A program made the position numbers and the translations under genes. Below, piece after piece: positions 5,790 to 10,490 of a DNA stretch of 10,490 nt (position 1 is the stretch's first letter; every line of letters begins with the position of its first letter). This stretch comes from Acidobacteriota bacterium. GTDB lineage: Bacteria; Acidobacteriota; Blastocatellia; Pyrinomonadales; Pyrinomonadaceae. Location of the stretch: the NCBI GenBank assembly GCA_003222835.1, contig QHXE01000307.1:1-10490 (forward strand). The letters are read 5' to 3'. The notes beneath the pieces were generated by a model. It saw nothing but the letters and a program-made list of their open reading frames with translations, did not search any database and was not told where the DNA came from.

Positions 5790-7436
5790 GTGCGCGGAAC
5801 TGATCTCATCGCCGGCGCGGTCGCCATCGGCGTCATTTTTTGGTGGCTGCAGTTTTCCACTAGCGCGATTTGCTGCGGCGATTTTGACGGCTATTATCAC
5901 ATCAAGTGGGCGCAGATGCTTTGGCAGAACCTCCGCGCAAAACATTTTTCTCCTCCGTCGTTCATTTGGTTGCCGTTGACGACGCTTAATCCTCAAAACT
6001 ACGTCGATCACCATCTGTTATTTCATATCATTCTGATTCCATTCACCTGGTTTCGCGATCTGCAAACCGGTGCGAAAGTGGCCGCCGCCATCTTCGCTAG
6101 CCTGGCCGTTTTCTCCTGCTATTGGCTAATCGTGCATTACGAGATTCGTTACCGCCTGATTTGGCTTCTGGCTTTGCTCGCCTCTTCTGCGCCGTTCCTT
6201 TATCGGCTGAACATGACGAAGGCGCCACCGTTCGCGATCATCTTCTTAGTTATGGGTGTGTACCTGCTGTTTGAGAGAAAATTTTGGCCGCTGCTGCCGC
6301 TGGCTTTTGTGTTTGCGTTGACCTACGACATGTTCGTGCTGCTGATTCTGGCGGCCGGTGTCTGGACGATTGTGATTGGCTGGACGGAGCAGCGTTTTGA
6401 ATGGCGGCCATTGGCGTGGGTGGCGATTGGTTCAGGACTGGGACTCGTGATCAATCCGTACTTTCCGCACAATCTCTATCTCTTTTATGAGCACGCGCGG
6501 GTGAAGATCACGCCCAATGATTTTACTACCAAGGTCGGTAACGAGTGGTACCCGTACGATACTCGCGAGTTCGTCGCCAACTGTTACGTGGCGTTGGCGG
6601 CGATGCTGGCGGGTTATCTGTTTTTTGACACTGGAGATCGCGAGCGTGCGGAACGTCCGCTCTTCTTTCTGTTTTTATCCACGTCGCTGTTACTGATGAC
6701 CGCACGCTGGAAGCGGTTTGCAGAATATTTTCCGCCCTTCGCCATTCTGTTCGCGGCCTTCACTCTGGAAAATTTCTGGCGGGGGCGCGCGGTGTTCACT
6801 CGTCTGCCTGCCGCAGTGATGCAAGACTTGCAGCCCTTTCTCGATCGGCAACAGCCTTCGGCGACGGCGAAAGAGGTCAAGCAACAAGAGACCTGGCGGC
6901 TTATCAAAGCGGGTTTCGCTTCAATTGCCTTGGGCGCTGCGCTCTTCATAAATGTCTTTCACACTGCGAAGGACATACGCGGCAGCGAGGGCCGTGACTA
7001 CTACGCGAAAGGCGCCGCGTATATGCGGTCGAATATTCCGGCCGGCGAAATCGTCTTCAATACCGACTGGGACGATTTTCCGCGCCTGTTCTTTTTCGAT
7101 CCCACGCACGTTTACGTGTCAGGCCTTGATCCCACTTATCTTCTGGATAAGAACGCGGAATTGTCCAAACTTTACGAAAAAATCACGACTGGCGATGAAG
7201 AAGATCCCGGTCCCTTGATTCGCGATCGCTTTGGCACCCGCTGGGTGTTCAGCGACAACACCAAGGATCACGATGCGTTCTATGACAACGCGCTGCGGAG
7301 CGGTTGGTTCGATCGCGTTTACGAAGACAGCGATTGCAGCGTACTCCACATCCGCGACCAGAAGAGCGAACCGCCGCCCGAGGAAAAGAATAACGATAAA
7401 GATAAAGCCAATGACGATGAGGATAATTCGCCATGA
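5790..7436 (+). CDS. GT-C-like multi-pass membrane protein, possible glycosyltransferase
   Basis: 548 residues; GTG start preceded by GAGG about 7 nt upstream. A first helix (about 7-23) leads into a loop with DFDGYYHIKWAQMLW (D31, D33, H37), which resembles the first-loop acidic motif of GT-C enzymes such as STT3/PglB (D-x-YYH). About ten further hydrophobic segments follow up to residue ~400, for example FASLAVFSCYWLIVHY, LALLASSAPFLYRL, FAIIFLVMGVYLLF and FVLLILAAGVWTIVIGW. The soluble C-terminal part (about 400-520) has motifs GAAYMRSNIPAGEIVFNTDWDDFPRLFFFDP, typical of the C-terminal region of large membrane proteins of this class. The last ~25 residues are a charged tail (EPPPEEKNNDKDKANDDED). 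If an enzyme, it would transfer sugar from a polyprenyl-phosphate donor; substrate unknown. It ends 4 bp from the convergent neighbour. Confidence 0.75.
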   Translation: MRGTDLIAGAVAIGVIFWWLQFSTSAICCGDFDGYYHIKWAQMLWQNLRAKHFSPPSFIWLPLTTLNPQNYVDHHLLFHIILIPFTWFRDLQTGAKVAAAIFASLAVFSCYWLIVHYEIRYRLIWLLALLASSAPFLYRLNMTKAPPFAIIFLVMGVYLLFERKFWPLLPLAFVFALTYDMFVLLILAAGVWTIVIGWTEQRFEWRPLAWVAIGSGLGLVINPYFPHNLYLFYEHARVKITPNDFTTKVGNEWYPYDTREFVANCYVALAAMLAGYLFFDTGDRERAERPLFFLFLSTSLLLMTARWKRFAEYFPPFAILFAAFTLENFWRGRAVFTRLPAAVMQDLQPFLDRQQPSATAKEVKQQETWRLIKAGFASIALGAALFINVFHTAKDIRGSEGRDYYAKGAAYMRSNIPAGEIVFNTDWDDFPRLFFFDPTHVYVSGLDPTYLLDKNAELSKLYEKITTGDEEDPGPLIRDRFGTRWVFSDNTKDHDAFYDNALRSGWFDRVYEDSDCSVLHIRDQKSEPPPEEKNNDKDKANDDEDNSP

Positions 7437-7440
7437 TTAA

Positions 7441-9135
7441 TTACGATTCGACAGTCGTGGTTGCTGCCCGTCTACGCGTATAAATCGTAGCGAGAATGAG
7501 GGCCACGACCGATAATACTGAAATCACACCTCCAGCCGTTCGGTCCCACGTTCGGCGAAAGCGGACCTCGACCTGATGGGAACCCTTGTCAAGAGGGACG
7601 GCCAATTGACCGGTTTCCGGGTAGGACTTGCTCGGAGTTGATTGGCCATCTATTCGAACTTCCCACGCCGGATAGTTCAGGAGATGAAGAACCGGAGTTA
7701 CGGCGGCTGCGGTGTGCGCTGAAAAAACTCTTCGTTCGGCAGTCCACTCCTCGATGTTGAGCTGCAATCGATCTGACGAACCATCCTTTGGCTCCAAGGT
7801 GGTAATAAGAGGATGATCCTCATAATGCTCGCCGACATGAGCGTTGAGTGGCGTAAACTCCGCGATGCCGCGATAACCATGGCCAGAGCGAATCTCTTCG
7901 GCGACAAACGGAACGCTCTGGCTTTCCCAGTGCGTGTCTCGAACAATAGCGGCGGCGGCCAGCACTAGCCCCAGCATGACAACGAATAACCAAATCACCC
8001 TGATTTTTGAGATCGCGGCCGCGACAAAAAATGCGAGGGCAAAATCCAGAGGCATTAACCAGCGCCAGGGAAACTGTAGGAAGCGAAGCTTGGGCAGATG
8101 CCTCCACAAAAACGCGCTGGGAGGCAACATTAAGAACGAAGATGCGCAGGCAAGCGCAAGCAACAACCACCAGAGTTCGGCCCACGCTCGGATATACCGG
8201 CGACAGAAGAAGATTGCGGTGGCCGTCGCGACGATGACGCCGACTGCCACGCCCGACACCTTCCAGTTGAATGACTGGATCCCCGGACGGTTGGCGTAGT
8301 AAATCTGCGCAAATAGCAAATTACGTTCAGCGATGAACCTGCCCTCGACGGCGTTGGCGATTTGTACCCAACGCTGTTCCCACGCGGCCGGCAGAATGTA
8401 GAACGCCGCCAATCCGAGACCGCCAGCGAGTGCGATGGCTCCGTAGATCAATGGACGAAGGCTTTGACGCAAAACGCAGCCCACGACCAGGAGTAGAACC
8501 AGCGCGTACATTGCCACTACGGCGGCGGGAGCGTTCAATAGCCAGATTCCGCCAAGCACAATGGCGAGGAGTGGAATGCGCCGCCAACCTTCGCGAATCG
8601 CGCTGATAGCTCCGAGGACCATCAGCGGAAAAAGTGCGCTCGCCAGCAGTTCGGCAAAGTCGCTGCGATAGTAGATCATCACCAGATGGTAGGGATTCAC
8701 AGCGAAGAAGACTGCCGCGATATATGACTGCATTTCCGTTAGCCATCGGCGAGCGAACGTCCACATAGTCATCCCTGCGATCACCACAGCTACAAAGATC
8801 AACGTTCCAGGCACAAGGCGCCATGGCATTACGGACCCAAGCGCAGCGCCGAAGATCCATGACGCCGGTGGATAGAAAATGAAACGTGGCTCCCCAAATC
8901 CCCAATTTGACCACTCGGCCCATCTCGGAAGAATATTTCCTTGCCGCCACTGAGCAGCCATCTCCATCCATGACGCCAGATGAGATTGAAAGTCGTGGCC
9001 GGCCGCATTGCCAAGAAAAATCATCGGGGTGATGATTACCAGCGCGGCAAGGGCGACCAAAAGAAGCGCCGTTCGCCAGGAACCCGGCCGCTGGGAATCA
9101 ACTTCATGTGCAAGTCTGTCGTGGAGGGGCGGCAT
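7441..9135 (-). CDS. PTPS-related/YfhO-like multi-pass membrane protein
   Basis: About 564 residues from ATG 9135 (582 from GTG 9189). The motif GHDFQSHLASWMEMAAQWRQG followed by ILPRWAEWSNWGFGEPRFIFYPP matches what I know of the 6-pyruvoyl-tetrahydropterin-synthase-related membrane domain, despite the name a GT-C-like membrane family. About ten hydrophobic segments follow. The C-terminal soluble domain LLNYPAWEVRIDGQSTPSKS ... LAVPLDKGSHQVEVRFRRTWDR, then a last helix and RRR, resembles YfhO-like proteins. A role in lipid-linked glycan or glycosyl transfer is plausible but unproven. Start choice: GTG 9189 overlaps dprA by 22 nt, GTG 9168 gives a TAGTG overlap with the dprA stop, and ATG 9135 gives a 32-nt gap. 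None has a good Shine-Dalgarno. It is probably co-transcribed with dprA. Confidence 0.72.
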   Translation of the reverse strand: MPPLHDRLAHEVDSQRPGSWRTALLLVALAALVIITPMIFLGNAAGHDFQSHLASWMEMAAQWRQGNILPRWAEWSNWGFGEPRFIFYPPASWIFGAALGSVMPWRLVPGTLIFVAVVIAGMTMWTFARRWLTEMQSYIAAVFFAVNPYHLVMIYYRSDFAELLASALFPLMVLGAISAIREGWRRIPLLAIVLGGIWLLNAPAAVVAMYALVLLLVVGCVLRQSLRPLIYGAIALAGGLGLAAFYILPAAWEQRWVQIANAVEGRFIAERNLLFAQIYYANRPGIQSFNWKVSGVAVGVIVATATAIFFCRRYIRAWAELWWLLLALACASSFLMLPPSAFLWRHLPKLRFLQFPWRWLMPLDFALAFFVAAAISKIRVIWLFVVMLGLVLAAAAIVRDTHWESQSVPFVAEEIRSGHGYRGIAEFTPLNAHVGEHYEDHPLITTLEPKDGSSDRLQLNIEEWTAERRVFSAHTAAAVTPVLHLLNYPAWEVRIDGQSTPSKSYPETGQLAVPLDKGSHQVEVRFRRTWDRTAGGVISVLSVVALILATIYTRRRAATTTVES

Positions 9136-9167
9136 TTGAGCGCACGCAGAGACGCGAGAATAATCCA

Positions 9168-10254
9168 CTAGAGCTTTCGCACGAAACACTTACCCGGGAG
9201 GGCGCGAATCAGCTCACGCATTTCGAGGGTGAGCAGCGCGCTGGTTAATTGAGGGATCGAAAGTTTGGTGCTTTCCACTAGTGCATCGATTTGTTGAGGC
9301 GTATCGGTTGAAAGCAGTTTGAAGATCGCGCGTTCATGGTCTGAAAGATCGGACGGGGCAAGTTGCAATTGGTCGACCAGCTCGCCTTTCTTTTTTGACT
9401 TCTTACTGGGCGGAGGCAGCAATTGTGCCGCGATCTCTGCCGGCAATTCAGCAGCAACGTCCTGCCATTGCTGCACGAGTTTCGCGCCCGCGCCTTTGAT
9501 TAGATAGTTGGTTCCGAATGAATTGCGCGAAGTGATGTTACCGGGAACGGCGAATACCTCACGGTTCTGTTCCATAGCCAGCCGCGCGGTAATTAATGAG
9601 CCTGAGTTCTCTGCTGCTTCGACAATTACCACGCCCAAGCTCAATCCGCTGATCACGCGATTGCGATACGGAAAGTTTTCCGAAACGGGCGGAGTGCCCA
9701 GCGGAAATTGCGTTACCAAGGCGCCGTTTTGCTTCAAAATCTCGTCTGTGAGTTTTTTGTGATCGCGCGGATAGACTTGATCGAGGCCGGTGCCCATGAC
9801 CGCCACCGTCCGGCCTCCCGCTTCTAAAGCGCCGCGATGCGCCGCCGCATCGATGCCGCGCGCCAGCCCTGAAACAATCGTCACGCCGCGCTGCGCCAGT
9901 TCACGCGATAACATCAATGCAGCGTTCTGACCATAGGTAGAACATCGACGCGAGCCGACGATTGCGACACAGGGCCGTTCGAGACATTCGGACCAGGCGC
10001 CCCTCACGTACAAGACGACCGGCGGATCGTATGTCGCCGCCAAGCTTACGCACGCGTTCAATCTCGGCCTCAGCACGCGCCTGCAACTCGCGGTTGGCAA
10101 TGCTCTCGATACTCTCGGGCGTCAGTCGCAGCAAGGCCAGCTCTCGACGCGGCGCATCGAAGATCGCTTCTGCCGATCCGAAGTGTTCCAGGAGACGAGC
10201 CGTCACGCGTGGCCCTACGCCGGGAGTCATGTTGAGGGCGATCCAGTCTTTCAT
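9168..10254 (-). pseudogene. dprA: dprA, DNA-processing protein, frame-disrupted
   Basis: DprA loads RecA on single-stranded DNA during natural transformation. The start ATG at 10254 opens the normal N-terminal helix-hairpin-helix-like domain (MKDWIALNMTPGVGPRVTARLLEHFG ... RVRKLGGD). The Rossmann domain follows in the +1-shifted frame: YDPPVVLYVRG, SGLARGIDAAAH, FPYRNRVISGLS, SGSLITA and VFAVPGNI, with a C-terminal winged-helix-like part (residues ~240-310). Between KLGGD and YDPP only about one base of linker remains, where DprA proteins usually have roughly 15 residues containing a DxxYPxxL motif, so a small deletion of length not divisible by 3 is likely (junction near 10029-10036). Frame 1 ends at 9901 after 117 codons. 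The Rossmann frame could be expressed only by reinitiation or frameshift. Alternatively the break is an assembly error. Confidence 0.8.
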
Positions 10255-10298
10255 TGCCGATTTCCGATTGCCAATTGCCGATTTACATCATTGCCCAT
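10251..10298 (-). CDS. Candidate 15-codon leader ORF upstream of dprA
   Basis: ATG 10298 encodes MGNDVNRQLAIGNRQ and its TGA overlaps the dprA ATG (ATGA). A strong Shine-Dalgarno GGAGAGG at 10308-10314 lies 9 nt upstream, whereas dprA itself has none. The peptide is read from the repeat family and has no recognisable function; if used, it would couple dprA translation. Confidence 0.35.
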   Translation of the reverse strand: MGNDVNRQLAIGNRQ

Positions 10299-10309
10299 TG
10301 CCGATTTCC
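10252..10309. repeat. Short interspersed repeats forming the dprA leader
   Basis: The 14-mer cattgccgatttcc occurs twice, at 10252-10265 and 10296-10309, exactly 44 nt apart, and between them are related fragments (gattgccaattgccgatt, cattgccc). On the - strand these read ...GGAAATCGGCAATG, so each 14-mer ends in an ATG: one is the dprA start, the other the leader ORF start. Confidence 0.8.
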
Positions 10310-10353
10310 TCTCCACCGGGCGCGCAAAATTGCTCCGGTCAGGTAACGAGTCC

Positions 10354-10371
10354 AATCGGCAATTGGCAATC
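10354..10371. repeat. Inverted copy of the dprA-leader repeat
   Basis: aatcggcaattggcaatc is a perfect 18-nt reverse complement of 10266-10283, with 70 nt between. It is followed by the related cagcaatcggcgatg. The two arms could form a stem in the transcript between tRNA-Sec and dprA. Confidence 0.85.
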
Positions 10372-10388
10372 AGCAATCGGCGATGCCT

Positions 10389-10487
10389 TGGCGGAGGCGT
10401 GTAGGAATCGAACCTACCTGAGCCTGCTCTCGCAGTCTCACTAACGGTTTTGAAGACCGCGCCATTCACCAGAACAGATGCGCCTCC
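10389..10487 (-). tRNA. selC: tRNA-Sec (anticodon UCA)
   Basis: 99 nt including the encoded CCA at 10389-10391 and discriminator G at 10392. Elements read on the - strand: acceptor GGAGGCGC with ACGCCTCC (seven canonical pairs, the eighth C-A), D stem of 6 bp CTGTTC/GAATGG closed by loop TGGT, anticodon stem GCGGT/ACCGT with loop CTTCAAA (anticodon UCA, + strand TGA at 10451-10453), a long variable arm TGAG.CTGC/GCAG.CTCA, and T arm GTAGG-TTCGATT-CCTAC. The 6-bp D stem, long variable arm and UCA anticodon are the signature of bacterial selenocysteine tRNA. SelA and SelB use it to insert selenocysteine at UGA. No TGA-interrupted selenoprotein gene was found in the window; selA/selB may lie upstream, beyond the right edge. 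Confidence 0.96.
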
Positions 10488-10490
10488 ACA

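Noticed and set aside
8327..8971. Long 214-residue - strand frame inside the PTPS-related gene.
   Set aside because: Rich in Arg, Ser and Cys with no hydrophobic pattern or motif; it is an alternate-frame shadow of the clear membrane protein.
9962..10444. 160-residue + strand frame opposite dprA and tRNA-Sec.
   Set aside because: Runs antisense through a tRNA gene and a clear dprA N-terminus, and is Arg/Ser-rich without motifs.

Overview
The window looks like a chromosomal segment from a moderately GC-rich, probably free-living bacterium. The gene types (a predicted lipoprotein with TolB-like propeller repeats, M48 peptidase, polytopic GT-C-like membrane proteins, toxin-antitoxin pairs) and the short repeat families at gene edges suggest an Acidobacteriota-type lineage such as Blastocatellia. 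That assignment is inference; no 16S or other decisive marker is present. I see no phage, transposase or CRISPR.

Left part (1-3682, all + strand): the tail of a probable antitoxin overlaps a VapC-like PIN toxin. Next come an enoyl-CoA hydratase/isomerase family enzyme, an exported M48-type zinc peptidase overlapping it by 1 nt, and a predicted propeller lipoprotein. A 151-bp nested inverted-repeat element lies across the 3' end of the peptidase gene and supplies its last ~36 codons.

Middle (3692-5732): a small six-helix membrane protein on the - strand has a C-terminus and stop codon made by three tandem 14-bp repeats. Across a palindrome-rich divergent gap lies a single-domain response regulator (+), then a second toxin-antitoxin pair (small antitoxin-like protein plus PIN toxin, overlapping by GTGA).

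Right part (5790-10490): a large GT-C-like membrane protein (+) converges, with only 4 bp between, on a second large membrane protein of the 6-pyruvoyl-tetrahydropterin-synthase-related/YfhO-like type (-). Upstream of the latter on the same strand is dprA, whose N-terminal domain and Rossmann domain are in different frames, apparently through a small deletion. Its leader is built from a short repeat family that also creates a 15-codon ORF with a strong Shine-Dalgarno and an ATGA overlap onto the dprA start. At the right edge, on the same strand, is a selenocysteine tRNA gene (selC, UCA anticodon), so the organism probably makes selenoproteins.

No single new system is obvious. The most distinctive signals are the repeats that have become parts of genes (two protein C-termini and the dprA leader), the broken dprA, and the tRNA-Sec.
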